Of a stretch of DNA of 64,000 bases, positions 46,801-55,019 are shown one piece after another. The stretch is from Yoonia sediminilitoris. GTDB taxonomy: Bacteria > Pseudomonadota > Alphaproteobacteria > Rhodobacterales > Rhodobacteraceae. Location of the stretch: the NCBI RefSeq assembly GCF_003058085.1, contig NZ_QBUD01000001.1, positions 434,001 through 498,000 on the forward strand, written 5' to 3'. The translations under genes were made by a program, and so were the position numbers. The first letter of the stretch is position 1, and every line of letters begins with the position of its first letter. The notes under the pieces are model-generated. The model saw only the letters and a list, made by a program, of their open reading frames with translations. It made no database searches and had not been told where the DNA came from.

Positions 46801-47663
46801 GCGCGGTTGTAACAGTCAACGGTAACGGCACGCTCAGCTATGACAGTGCGAACTTTGTCAGTCCGGATGGGATGGCTGCTGCCGATTTGCCTGTTGGCAC
46901 CAATGTCAACGATCTGTTCAGCTACAGGCTTGCTGACGGACAGGGCGGGTTTGATGATGCGCAGGTGACTGTCGAAGTGAAGGGTGCGCTGAATACCTAT
47001 CAGGCGCTGCTTGATTCCCTGCCTGATACGGCGATCGCTATTCAGGGCGCGCAGACGATTGCGCTGAGCTATTCATCGCGGTTGAGCGCGACGGGCGATG
47101 AGCGCTTTGATGGTATCCGTTTTGAAGATACCTACTGCATTGAGCGCACGGAAACGTTCAAATCCAAAATCGAAGTGACGATGGATGTACGGCCCGGCGA
47201 TGCAGGCGTGCTTGATCCGGCCCTGTTCAGCAATGACGTCATGGAAAACCTTAACAAGATCAACTGGCTGCTCAATCAGAACTTCTCATCGCAAAGCAAC
47301 GGCGACACCAACGGCCCGGGTGCGGGACAAAACTATACTCAGACCGAAATACAGCACGCCATTTGGGGGCTGTCCGATGGAGATTCACAATTCCGGCAGC
47401 CCGAGACGGTCGGGACCGTGTTCAACGGGACGCAGGAAAACGCCGATGAACTGCTGGCGATGGCACTTGCGCATGGTAGTGGGTTCGTGCCGGGGAAGGG
47501 CGATCTGGTGACACTGATCCTTGATCCGACCGACGTGCAGGCCGATGCACCATTGGCCAATCGCCCGGAAGATAACGACTACGATCAGGCCTTTATCATG
47601 GCTTTGCCCTATGACGCCATTGTACTTGAATGCGATTGTGATGATGGTCTAGTCGTAATGTAG
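43818..47663 (+). CDS. Large surface/secreted protein with SdrD-like repeats and C-terminal thioester domain
   Basis: This protein of about 1281 residues has an N-terminal domain with VYTVRGPDGREYELITVQQE, resembling the front of Hint-type secreted proteins. A CBM6-like domain (155-280) and four SdrD-B-like repeats (about 291-405, 408-525, 699-815, 825-930, each with DxDGxxD-like Ca-binding loops) follow. A cadherin/VCBS-like domain (935-1045) leads to a C-terminal region with YCIE (Cys1107) and QHAIWGLSDG (Gln1179), the hallmark of Cys-Gln thioester domains. No classical signal peptide is seen. TTG 43818 follows GGAGG; ATG 43788 and 43830 are alternatives. Confidence 0.85.
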   Translation: MTYQMFEFSALSNADLGGSAHSGLSFVMPGSTDTHAALYDNDFGLSDDHRNQSRDPTGQTGEVLVDGLAVGGSEQWYADKVYTVRGPDGREYELITVQQEHTGMEIYTFNADFGVPSAGMTLTLGSCWGASKIGYHKLGSGPLTHAPTERPRIIIEAEDMHAQGFHTVQGGNASGGKLAKLGYKTGDLFTGFDGPAGTYDLSVFVQDEIDGQSKLNVIVNAEVVGIIVLDRDSDGGGSNNGQFSEFVIAGIELQPGDTVKIATEGNCSEFVRIDKLKLRQVADNPPLPGAVSGTYFVDENQNGIDDAGDSDVADKAVLLIDGNGNEVGSTRTDSSGDYRFNDVPVGDYQVRFEPSMQPFVDPDLGDDSVDSDVVDAATGTTALFAVVAKKETRNIDAGVGDLIDPTNASISGRYFRDENRDGLDNGGANNGLQNIRVKLLDSDGKVIASDRTGANGDYSFTGLTAGTYGVRFIDAQSGQALVTPHVGDDDSIDSDATFASDTTSVILGISLNTGEQSIDNDAGVQSKGCDNPDAIKLTFDNLERGDVLTTLNPHVTIGAYKFTHDGRWRDADAMIFDTENPSGGDDDLAYNGQGKVLIVSEDGDRSDPDDNAFGGALVFDFATPMDVFDLTVIDTEEGGYVALYDADGQLIKRVVLPHLADGEVAQVLLDADGVSRMEVKLGGSGAIDDICYVKPVFPASLGGSYFTDVNNNDLQDGDDTAVAKTTVALLQNGVVIATQTTDASGNYLFETLSPGDGYAVRFIDTGEGKVFVSADAGTDDTIDSDVVAVDANGSGTTDLISLIPGEDRRNVDAGIEDVINDPHTASLGDTVFFDGNGNGVFDAGDGVVSDVTVELLDDAGAVLRTTTTDGQGNYLFDGLEAGDYIVQFTQVDGFEFTAANVGDDTTDSDADQATGRSAEITLAIGEQNKTVDAGLIQSNAPPIAMDDEACVCATESKLFDVLENDNDPDIGDTLLIAQIDGQAVNAGDQFTLASGAVVTVNGNGTLSYDSANFVSPDGMAAADLPVGTNVNDLFSYRLADGQGGFDDAQVTVEVKGALNTYQALLDSLPDTAIAIQGAQTIALSYSSRLSATGDERFDGIRFEDTYCIERTETFKSKIEVTMDVRPGDAGVLDPALFSNDVMENLNKINWLLNQNFSSQSNGDTNGPGAGQNYTQTEIQHAIWGLSDGDSQFRQPETVGTVFNGTQENADELLAMALAHGSGFVPGKGDLVTLILDPTDVQADAPLANRPEDNDYDQAFIMALPYDAIVLECDCDDGLVVM

Positions 47664-47737
47664 GCCCGCGCGGGGAATTGGGGAATACGTCCCCTGTTTC
47701 ATCTTTGCCCCGGCGGGGTGATTGCGGGGGATGACAC

Positions 47738-48937
47738 ATGGCGACAAATGATCGGGAAATGGTGCAGCGGGTGTTTGCGGCCGGGGTACAGGCGGCTGAC
47801 CCGGCTGCGGCTGTCGGTCGGCTGTTGGGCAAAGTTGAAATGCCTGTGCTGATTGTTGCTATCGGCAAGGCCGCAGGGCGCATGGCGGGTGCGGCCCTTG
47901 CGCATTTCCCTGATACGCGCTGCCTTGTCGTGACAAACTATGAAAATGCCACACCGGTTGCCGGTGCCACTGTTTTTGCAGCCGGCCACCCGGTGCCGGA
48001 CGAAAATGGCGCGCGGGCGGCACAGGCTGTCATAGCCGCCCTTGATGCGGCAAGCGGGCCGGTTCTGGCCCTGATTTCCGGCGGTGGGTCTGCACTTTTG
48101 CCCGCCCCTGCGGACAACATTACGCTGGCAGACAAAGCGGCGGTGAACAGCCTTTTGCTGGGGGCGGGGCTCGATATCCACGGGATGAACCTGATCCGGC
48201 AACAGCTTTCCGACCTGAAAGGCGGCGGCTTCCTGCGCCACGCGGCACCGCAACATGTCACGGCGCTGATCCTGTCGGATGTGGTTGGCGATGATCTGTC
48301 GACGATTGCCAGTGGGCCCACGGTTGCGCCCATCGGCACCGCAGCCGATGCGGCTGCCCTGTTGAAGACGCGTGGCTTGTGGGATCGCGTCCCGCAAGCT
48401 GTGCGCGACCATCTGGATGCGGCACAGCCGCCGGCCGATTTGCCAGACGCGCAGAACATTCTGGTCGGGTCGAATGCGCAAAGTGTGGCGGCGATGGAGA
48501 AAGCACTGAGTGAACCATACCACGTTCTTGCGCCCGTCGAGGGTGACGTCAAAGAGGCGGCAAAGTTGATCTGTGACCAATCCGGGCCCGGTGTGACCCT
48601 TTGGGGCGGCGAGACGACAGTAAATCTGCAAGGGCAGGGGCGCGGTGGGCGTAATCAGGAACTGGCTTTGCGCATCGCACTTGAGGCGCAGGCGCGGGGC
48701 TGGACAAGCTGGACTTGTTTGCAGGGGGGCACCGATGGGCGCGACGGCCCGACGGATGCGGCAGGCGGGCTGGTGGATCAGGGAACATTGGAACGGATCG
48801 CTGCCAAGGGTGGCGATATTGATGCCTTGCTGGCAAATAACGACAGCTATGCCGCGCTGGCGCTTGCCGATGATCTGTTGATTACCGATGCGACGGGCAC
48901 CAATGTCGCCGATCTGGGCATTCTTGTGCGACGCTAG
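47738..48937 (+). CDS. Glycerate 2-kinase / MOFRL family protein
   Basis: This 399-residue protein is of the GckA/TtuD (MOFRL) type, with VAIGKAAGRMAGAAL, LISGGGSALLPAP and the C-terminal GTDGRDGPTDAAGGLVDQ block with the conserved TDG-DGP motif. It phosphorylates glycerate to 2-phosphoglycerate, linking photorespiratory or tartrate/hydroxypyruvate metabolism to glycolysis. It overlaps the convergent flavin reductase gene by 4 bases. Old annotations call this family hydroxypyruvate reductase, which is a mis-transfer. Confidence 0.92.
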   Translation: MATNDREMVQRVFAAGVQAADPAAAVGRLLGKVEMPVLIVAIGKAAGRMAGAALAHFPDTRCLVVTNYENATPVAGATVFAAGHPVPDENGARAAQAVIAALDAASGPVLALISGGGSALLPAPADNITLADKAAVNSLLLGAGLDIHGMNLIRQQLSDLKGGGFLRHAAPQHVTALILSDVVGDDLSTIASGPTVAPIGTAADAAALLKTRGLWDRVPQAVRDHLDAAQPPADLPDAQNILVGSNAQSVAAMEKALSEPYHVLAPVEGDVKEAAKLICDQSGPGVTLWGGETTVNLQGQGRGGRNQELALRIALEAQARGWTSWTCLQGGTDGRDGPTDAAGGLVDQGTLERIAAKGGDIDALLANNDSYAALALADDLLITDATGTNVADLGILVRR

Positions 48938-49437
48938 GCTTCGCTGAATGCGCCGTATTTGCCACCATGAAAGACCAGCGGCGGACCGCCCCGGTGATGT
49001 GCCTTTTTGACAAGCCCCACAACAATCACATGGTCTCCTGCATCATGGGTCGCCTCCAGATTACACTCGAAACTGGCCAATGCGCCCTCGATGATTGGCA
49101 TCCCGCAGTGCGAAAGGTGCATCGGTACATCCTTGATCGCTGTCTTGGACCCAAGGATTGCCGCGCAAACGTCGCGTTGATCGGCAGCCAGTACATGCAC
49201 CGCAAACCGGCGTGAGCCTGCAAAATGTTCGAACCTCTTCGATGCTTTGGCTGGTGACCACAACACAAGAGGCGGATCAAGCGACACGCTGGCAAAACTG
49301 TTGGCCACAATGGCAACCGGCCCTTCGGGACTGTCGGTCGTCACAATCGTGACGCCGGTCACAAATGTGCCAAGCGCCCCGCGGAAGCTGTCAGCGTCGC
49401 TGCTTGGGTCGAATGTCGAGATTGTACCTGCGTCCAT
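48934..49437 (-). CDS. Flavin reductase family protein (SmoA-like candidate)
   Basis: This 167-residue protein has the flavin-reductase fold of HpaC/SmoA type: RGALGTFVTGVTIVTT, NSFASVSLDPPLVLWSP and AGDHVIVVGLVKKA. It would supply reduced FMN to the LLM monooxygenase. The ATG at 49437 overlaps the aldo/keto reductase stop (ATGA). The three genes (50327, 49437, 48934) are coupled by overlaps, so a single multi-protein pathway is likely. The FMN preference is inferred. Confidence 0.87.
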   Translation of the reverse strand: MDAGTISTFDPSSDADSFRGALGTFVTGVTIVTTDSPEGPVAIVANSFASVSLDPPLVLWSPAKASKRFEHFAGSRRFAVHVLAADQRDVCAAILGSKTAIKDVPMHLSHCGMPIIEGALASFECNLEATHDAGDHVIVVGLVKKAHHRGGPPLVFHGGKYGAFSEA

Positions 49438-50330
49438 CAAGGGACCTCATTTCCCAGAGCGGCAGTGTAGAGCTCAAACCACGTCTGCCGATCCATGTTG
49501 ACTTTCAAAGCATCTGACAATGCTTTGATTCTGTTAATATTATTGGTTCCCATCACAGGCATGACCTGTGCGGGGTGTGCGATCAACCATGCGACGGCAA
49601 CCGCAGCGGCGTCAACGTCATTTTTGGTCGCAACCGCTGCCAGTGCGTCCTGTACAGCGCCACTGCCTGTCATCAGGTTGCCGCCCCCAAGGGGTGACCA
49701 CGCCATGATTGGTACGCCGCGCTCTTGCAGATAGGCGACATCGCCATTGGTAAAGCCGTCGTGCGCGCTGAGTGACAACTCGATCTGGTTGGTAATCAGC
49801 GGCGTCTTCATCGCGGATTGCAGCAGGGTCCAGTCGTGCAGTTTGAAGTTTGACACACCCACAGACCGGACCTTGCCCGATGCGACGACCTCGTCCAATG
49901 CGGCTCCTGTTTCATGGTGGTCCATCAACGGGTCAGGGCGGTGGATCAGTAGCGTGTCGATCTTGTCCAACCCCATCAGCTGCAAGGATTGATCAACAGA
50001 GGCCAGAATATGCGTCCGGCTGGTATCGTAATATTTGCCACGCGCCGTTTGCGCATAGCGGCCCGCCGGGATCAGGATATCGCACTTCGTTACGACCTCG
50101 ATCTGGTCTTTCAGCGCAGGGGCGGCTTTGAGCGCGGCGCCCATCACTTCCTCGGCGGCGTAACCGCCGTAAATGTCAGCCTGATCCATCGTCGTGATGC
50201 CCTGTTCAAGGCAGGCTTCGATCTTGGCCTGCACATGTGCCGGGCTTGTGTCTCTGTCATCGGCCAGCCGCCACATCCCATAAATGATGCGGCTAAAGGA
50301 AAGGTCGTCAGTAATCTGGATACGGTTCAC
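49437..50330 (-). CDS. Aldo/keto reductase (SmoB-like candidate)
   Basis: This 297-residue NAD(P)H-dependent reductase has the AKR tetrad Asp49, Tyr54, Lys82, His130 (in DQADIYGGY, VTKCD and LIHRPDPL) and a cofactor-binding GTNNINRIKAL end. In the sulfoquinovose monooxygenase pathway an AKR of this type (SmoB) reduces 6-oxo-glucose to glucose. Here it lies between an LLM monooxygenase and a flavin reductase, overlapping both by a few bases, which fits that role. Substrate not proven. Confidence 0.87.
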   Translation of the reverse strand: MNRIQITDDLSFSRIIYGMWRLADDRDTSPAHVQAKIEACLEQGITTMDQADIYGGYAAEEVMGAALKAAPALKDQIEVVTKCDILIPAGRYAQTARGKYYDTSRTHILASVDQSLQLMGLDKIDTLLIHRPDPLMDHHETGAALDEVVASGKVRSVGVSNFKLHDWTLLQSAMKTPLITNQIELSLSAHDGFTNGDVAYLQERGVPIMAWSPLGGGNLMTGSGAVQDALAAVATKNDVDAAAVAVAWLIAHPAQVMPVMGTNNINRIKALSDALKVNMDRQTWFELYTAALGNEVP

Positions 50331-51484
50331 GTGCGGGGTCCTGTGCCAAGTGGCGTTGGTGGTGTCTGTGATGGTACCCGCCCATAGCTGTGGGGCAGGG
50401 AACAGGTCTTGAGTTGTGGCATGACTTTTTCGCCAAAGTGGATTGCCTCGTCGATATGTGGATAACCCGAGAAGATGAATGCGCGGATGCCCATTTTTTG
50501 ATAATCTTCAATCTTGGACATAATCTGGTCAGTTGACCCGACAAGGGCCGCCCCGCAGCCCGACCGGGCACGGCCAACGCCCGTCCACAACCCCGGTTCA
50601 ACATAGCCGAATTTGTCGGCCAGTTCGCGGGCTTTGGCCTGATGGGCGACGCCCAGTGAAATACTGTCGTGGGCACGGTCGCGGATCAGCTTGCCATATT
50701 CGTCGTCCAGTTTGCTGGCAATATAATCGGCGTATTCCTTCGCCTCGGTTTCGGTGTCGCGCACAATCATATGCACCCGCAATCCGTAGTCGAGTGTGCG
50801 GCCATGCGCGGCGGCCCGCGCATTCACGTCAATCATCCGTTGCTTGAGTTGCTCCATTGGCTCTGGCCACATCAGATAGACGTCGCATTGTGCGCCGCAC
50901 AGTTCCAGCGCGTCGGGGGAATAGCCGCCGAAATACAGCAACGGGCCGCCGTTCTGCTGGTAGGGTTTTGCAGGTCCGGTTGGCACATTCTCGAATTGGT
51001 AAATCTCGCCCGTGTGGTTGATTTCGTCGCGCGTCCACGCCTGACGCAGAATCTGCACCACTTCATGGCTGCGCTTGTAGCGATAGGGGGACGGGGCAAC
51101 TTCACCTGGAAAATCGCTTGAAATCACATTCAGCGTCAGCCGCCCCTGCAACATATGGTCAAGGGTGGCGATCGTGCGGGCCAACATGATGGGCTGCATT
51201 TCACCACATCGGATGGCGGCAAGAAAATTCATGCGGGTCGTCAAAGGGGCCATACCAGCCACGAACGACAATGTATCCTGCCCGACCTGATAGGAGGAGG
51301 GGGCAAGGATATTCCGAAACCCCTGCTTTTCCGCCGTCAGTGCGATATCGCGGCAATGGTTCCATGATGATCGCAGCGCGCCGTCAGGCACGCCCAGAAA
51401 CTGATAATCATCAGAGCAAAGCGCAGAAAACCAAGAGACTTCCGCCGCATCCAAATCGGCGCTGGTGACTGGAACGACGGTCAT
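50327..51484 (-). CDS. LLM class flavin-dependent monooxygenase (SsuD/SmoC-like)
   Basis: This 385-residue flavin-dependent enzyme of the bacterial luciferase-like superfamily resembles alkanesulfonate monooxygenase SsuD: the active-site pair Arg236-x-His238 (GLRVHMIVRDT), the mobile-loop region GRARSGCGAALVGS and FSGYPHIDEAI are present. Such enzymes cleave C-S bonds with O2 and FMNH2, releasing sulfite. With the downstream AKR and flavin reductase it matches SmoC, sulfoquinovose monooxygenase. An AGGAG site precedes the ATG. Confidence 0.87.
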   Translation of the reverse strand: MTVVPVTSADLDAAEVSWFSALCSDDYQFLGVPDGALRSSWNHCRDIALTAEKQGFRNILAPSSYQVGQDTLSFVAGMAPLTTRMNFLAAIRCGEMQPIMLARTIATLDHMLQGRLTLNVISSDFPGEVAPSPYRYKRSHEVVQILRQAWTRDEINHTGEIYQFENVPTGPAKPYQQNGGPLLYFGGYSPDALELCGAQCDVYLMWPEPMEQLKQRMIDVNARAAAHGRTLDYGLRVHMIVRDTETEAKEYADYIASKLDDEYGKLIRDRAHDSISLGVAHQAKARELADKFGYVEPGLWTGVGRARSGCGAALVGSTDQIMSKIEDYQKMGIRAFIFSGYPHIDEAIHFGEKVMPQLKTCSLPHSYGRVPSQTPPTPLGTGPRT

Positions 51485-51503
51485 TGATTCTGCTCCTACC
51501 TGC

Positions 51504-51549
51504 GTATTGTTAGCCCTTGCCTAACATGCGAGAATATGTGCAACAATAC
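51504..51549. promoter_or_regulatory. Nested inverted repeats in the GntR/LLM divergent promoter region
   Basis: An outer repeat GTATTGTT (51504-51511) / AACAATAC (51542-51549) surrounds a 30-base gap, and an inner TGTTAG-N7-CTAACA (51508-51526) overlaps its left arm. Both are perfect. They sit midway between the monooxygenase and GntR starts, as expected for operators of the GntR protein. Confidence 0.55.
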
Positions 51550-51586
51550 TGTATCAATTTTAAGCGGCAACCGGGGAGGGTGCGCG

Positions 51587-52294
51587 ATGGCCAAGACCTC
51601 GGCCCTGCCAAAATACGTCCAGGTCAGCGAAATGCTGATCCGCGAGATTGCGGCCGGTCATCTGGCTGACGGTGCGCGCCTGCCGCCCGAACGGGAAATG
51701 GCTGACGAACTGGACGTTGCCGTAGGGACCTTGCGCAAGGCGTTGGCCGAGATCGAAAGCAAAGGACTGCTGGAAAGGGTGCAGGGGTCAGGCAATTACA
51801 TCCGGCACAAGCCGGTCATCGACTCCGTCTATGCGTTCTTCCGGCTGGAGCTTTTGCGCGGTGGCGGATTGCCGACGGCGCGACTGCTGTCTGTTGACTG
51901 CCTGCCCAAGCCAGATGATGCTCCGTTCTTTGGTGACGCGCTGCAAGGCCACCGAATCAGGCGGCTGCGATTTCTGGATGATACAAGCATCGCTGTTGAG
52001 GAAATCTGGCTGGATGGCGCGCGGGCCGAGAGCGTTTCGACAAAGGACCTGTCTGAATCGCTGTATCATTTCTATCGCCACAAATTGGGGCTGGTGATTT
52101 CATCTGTCGAAGATCGGATTGGCGTGGCTGATTTGCCCGACTGGACACCTGATGCCTTTGGGCTGACTGCGGGCCGGACCGTCGGATTTATCGAACGCAC
52201 CGGTTGGGATGCGATGCAGGAACCGGTCGAATATTCACGCACGTGGTTCGCACCTGACAGGGCGCGCTATGTTTCTCGGATGGGTAAAGGTTAG
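51587..52294 (+). CDS. GntR-family (HutC/UTRA) transcriptional regulator
   Basis: This 235-residue regulator has a GntR winged helix (residues 7-72: GARLPPEREMADELDVAVGTLRKAL) and a UTRA-type ligand-binding domain (about 85-230). UTRA regulators sense small sugars or their derivatives. ATG 51587 follows GGGAGGG. It is divergent from the monooxygenase operon and followed six bases later by the Gfo/Idh/MocA gene, so it probably represses both transcripts until the substrate appears. Confidence 0.9.
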   Translation: MAKTSALPKYVQVSEMLIREIAAGHLADGARLPPEREMADELDVAVGTLRKALAEIESKGLLERVQGSGNYIRHKPVIDSVYAFFRLELLRGGGLPTARLLSVDCLPKPDDAPFFGDALQGHRIRRLRFLDDTSIAVEEIWLDGARAESVSTKDLSESLYHFYRHKLGLVISSVEDRIGVADLPDWTPDAFGLTAGRTVGFIERTGWDAMQEPVEYSRTWFAPDRARYVSRMGKG

Positions 52295-52300
52295 ACCAAG

Positions 52301-53392
52301 TTGAAAACGATACACTACGGCATCATTGGATGCGGCATGATGGCGCGCGAGCATATCCAGAATATCGCGCTTTTGGACAATGCTGCTGTGTCAGTTGTTT
52401 ATGATCCGGTCAGGGAACTGGCGCATGCGTGCGCGGATTTGGCTGGTGGCGCGCATGTGGCGACTACCATTGAAGATTTTCTCGCCTTTCCGACGCTGGA
52501 CGCGATTGTGATCGTCAGCCCCAATTATCTGCATGCGGCACAACTGGCGCAGATTGTGCAAACGCGGCCATTGCCGATCCTGTGTGAAAAGCCGCTTTAT
52601 ACCGATCCTGCGGATGCCGAAAATCTGGCAAAGCTGTTCAAGGACTATCCGCATCCGGTTTGGGTGGCGATGGAGTACCGCTATATGCCCCCTGTTGCGG
52701 CCCTGATTGCACAGGCCGAGCAAGCGACTGGTGGGATCAGGATGTTGACGATCCGTGAACATCGCTTTCCGTTCCTGCCAAAGGTTGGCGACTGGAACCG
52801 GTTCAACAGCAAGTCCGGCGGCACATTGGTTGAAAAATGCTGCCATTTCTTTGACCTGATGCGCCTGATTCTGCGGGCAGAGCCGGTGCGGGTTATGGCC
52901 AGCGCGGGGCAGTCCGTGAATCATCTTGACGAACGCTATGACGGCCAAACGCCTGACATTTGGGACAACGGTTACGTGATCGTCGATTTCGATAACGGGA
53001 CCCGCGCGATGCTCGAACTTTGCATGTTCGCCGAAGGGGCACGTTATCAGGAAGAAATCAGCGCAGTTGGCCCGCAGGGGAAAATCGAAGCCTTTGTTCC
53101 CGGACCCGGCCGTTTCTGGCCCAAAAAATTAGGGCCTGCACCGGTGCCACAGGTTGTGGTCAGTCCGCGTTCGCCCAAGGGGCCTTATACAAGTGAAATT
53201 CCGGTCGATCCAGAATTGCTTGCTGCGGGTGATCACAACGGATCAACCTTCTATCAACACCAGCGGTTCATTCAGGCTGTGCGAGGGGAAGGTCCGATAG
53301 ACGTGACGGTTGCTGATGGGCTGATGGCGGTCAGGATGGGCCTTGCGGCACAACAGAGTGCGGCAACAGGGCAGGCGGTCGCATTGCTTTAG
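52301..53392 (+). CDS. Gfo/Idh/MocA family oxidoreductase (candidate NAD-dependent sulfoquinovosidase)
   Basis: This 363-residue protein has an N-terminal Rossmann fold (YGIIGCGMMAREHI), the conserved EKPLY motif (Glu96, Lys97, Pro98) and a C-terminal half with GGTLVEKCCHFFDLM. In the GH188 group, family members hydrolyse sulfoquinovosides with NAD through transient oxidation; context beside the monooxygenase locus suggests that. The start is TTG, six bases after the GntR stop. A plain sugar dehydrogenase cannot be excluded. Confidence 0.85.
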   Translation: MKTIHYGIIGCGMMAREHIQNIALLDNAAVSVVYDPVRELAHACADLAGGAHVATTIEDFLAFPTLDAIVIVSPNYLHAAQLAQIVQTRPLPILCEKPLYTDPADAENLAKLFKDYPHPVWVAMEYRYMPPVAALIAQAEQATGGIRMLTIREHRFPFLPKVGDWNRFNSKSGGTLVEKCCHFFDLMRLILRAEPVRVMASAGQSVNHLDERYDGQTPDIWDNGYVIVDFDNGTRAMLELCMFAEGARYQEEISAVGPQGKIEAFVPGPGRFWPKKLGPAPVPQVVVSPRSPKGPYTSEIPVDPELLAAGDHNGSTFYQHQRFIQAVRGEGPIDVTVADGLMAVRMGLAAQQSAATGQAVALL

Positions 53393-53414
53393 CCCTGCGC
53401 CGCCTGACGGGACC

Positions 53415-53693
53415 TCAGTCTTGGCCGTTCGACGATAGTGTGATCACGCAAGAATCGCCTTCGCAATCCACGAATTTGGCAGGCACGTTGAGCAATTCGC
53501 ACTTTGTCGCTATCAGATAGGCGTTTTGCTGGAAGCCCGCGAATTCACCCGTGATAGACACGTCTCTATCTTTCAGTGTCAGCACGATTTCATCTTTCAG
53601 TATTGATACGACTTCGCTTGCAGATGAAACGCTTGGTGTCAGTGAGACACCGATAATTGTCGCGCAAAATGCGCATTTAAATAGGTTCTTCAT
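53415..53693 (-). CDS. Small secreted protein of unknown function
   Basis: This 92-residue protein begins with a signal peptide (KCAFCATIIGVSLTPSVSSASE). The mature part contains repeated beta-strand-like segments (ILKDEIVLTLKDRDVSITGEF) and two late cysteines (CEGDSC). No family is recognised. It is convergent with the Gfo/Idh/MocA gene and separated from the sox cluster by about 0.2 kb. Confidence 0.65.
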   Translation of the reverse strand: MKNLFKCAFCATIIGVSLTPSVSSASEVVSILKDEIVLTLKDRDVSITGEFAGFQQNAYLIATKCELLNVPAKFVDCEGDSCVITLSSNGQD

Positions 53694-53908
53694 AACAATT
53701 TACCGCCTAACTAACAAAATAACTACGGTTATATTTACGTTGCCACAGGGCAAATTGTCAACGAAATTTCGGCGGATTCTTGCCATAATTCATCGCGCGC
53801 CGGAATGTCGGGAACAAATTCCTGACCATGGTCGTAGGGTACACGCATTTCGCATGTGTCAAGCGTACGCGCCGTGGCATTCGAGGAAAGGGCAATAGCT
53901 GCCCTGCG

Positions 53909-54964
53909 CTATTCGGCGGGGACAAAGCCCACGATCAGTTGGCGCAGCCCGATTGCGGCGCCTGCGAAAATGGCTGCAAAAGTGACGGGTCCGCTAAAGG
54001 CCAGCACCGAAAAAGCAGAAAGCCCCTGACCGATACTGCACCCCAGAGCGACAACCGCACCGACCCCCATGAGCCCTGCACCCAGTATCTGGCGGCGCAG
54101 TTCGCGGGGGTCTTCGCAGGCCTCCCAACGGAAATGACCCTTGATCAGACTTCCGATGAACGCGCCGATCCAGACGCCCGCAACCGATCCGATCCCAAAT
54201 GACAATGACCGGGCAGAGGATGTCATGGCGTAGAGCGTGGTCTCCCCAACCGGGGCAGAGAAGGTGTGACCGACGACAGCCAGGTCCGCAAACCCCGTGT
54301 CGTGGATATATTGCATCCCCGCCCAGCCCGTCATAACCGCGCAAGCCACCATTAATGCCCAGAAAATTGCACGTTTTTCTGCAAGGAACCGTGCATTGGC
54401 AAGGGCCAGAACCACGATCAGTGCCCCGATGACCATACCGGTCAAGGGGATTGAAAGACCCGTCATGCCGCCAAAGAGATGCGCGAACCCTGGTGTAGCG
54501 ATGACCACATCATTGGGGGCGAAGATCGCCAATCTGATCGGTGCCAAGGGCCCTGACATCGTGGCATAGGCGGCCACACCGATGACAGCCACAATTACGA
54601 ACGCCCGCAAGTCGCCGCCGCCAAGCCGCGCCAATGCACCGTAGCCACAATTGCCTGCCATCGCCATTCCGTATCCGAACAGCAATCCACCGGCGATGCT
54701 GGCCAATGGTGACCAAGCCGCTGACAAATAGATGGAGTCCGCAGGGTTGAACAGACCAAGCGCCATGAGCGCGAAGCTTCCGAAGACGGCGGTCCCGATC
54801 GCCAGCACCCACATGCGGATGCGCAAATCATTCCCGCCATACAGAATATCTTCAATGGCCCCCAGTGTGCAAAAGCGGCCAAAACGTGCAGCCAGCCCCA
54901 GCAGAACACCGCCGAACAGCCCGACCAATGCGGCAGCGTTCGTTTCTCCGATGGTTTCTAGCAT
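53909..54964 (-). CDS. soxT: YeeE/YedE family transporter (SoxT-like), full-length
   Basis: This 351-residue membrane protein contains both YeeE/YedE halves in one chain, with conserved Cys motifs GRFCTLGAIED and AGNCGYGALARLGG in the first half and LGCSIGQGLSAFS in the second. SoxT-type proteins transport reduced sulfur or signal it to SoxR. It lies downstream of soxR on the same strand. The window thus holds a fused form here and a split form at 35.9-36.8 kb. Confidence 0.87.
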   Translation of the reverse strand: MLETIGETNAAALVGLFGGVLLGLAARFGRFCTLGAIEDILYGGNDLRIRMWVLAIGTAVFGSFALMALGLFNPADSIYLSAAWSPLASIAGGLLFGYGMAMAGNCGYGALARLGGGDLRAFVIVAVIGVAAYATMSGPLAPIRLAIFAPNDVVIATPGFAHLFGGMTGLSIPLTGMVIGALIVVLALANARFLAEKRAIFWALMVACAVMTGWAGMQYIHDTGFADLAVVGHTFSAPVGETTLYAMTSSARSLSFGIGSVAGVWIGAFIGSLIKGHFRWEACEDPRELRRQILGAGLMGVGAVVALGCSIGQGLSAFSVLAFSGPVTFAAIFAGAAIGLRQLIVGFVPAE

Positions 54965-55019
54965 GGTACACCAATGATATTTAGAACGACCACAGGCTCC
55001 TTTCGCAGGTAACGACCTG

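Noticed and set aside
47678..47700. Weak hairpin (GGGGA / TCCCC) after the surface-protein gene
   Set aside because: Short stem and an interrupted T-rich tail; not strong enough to call a terminator.
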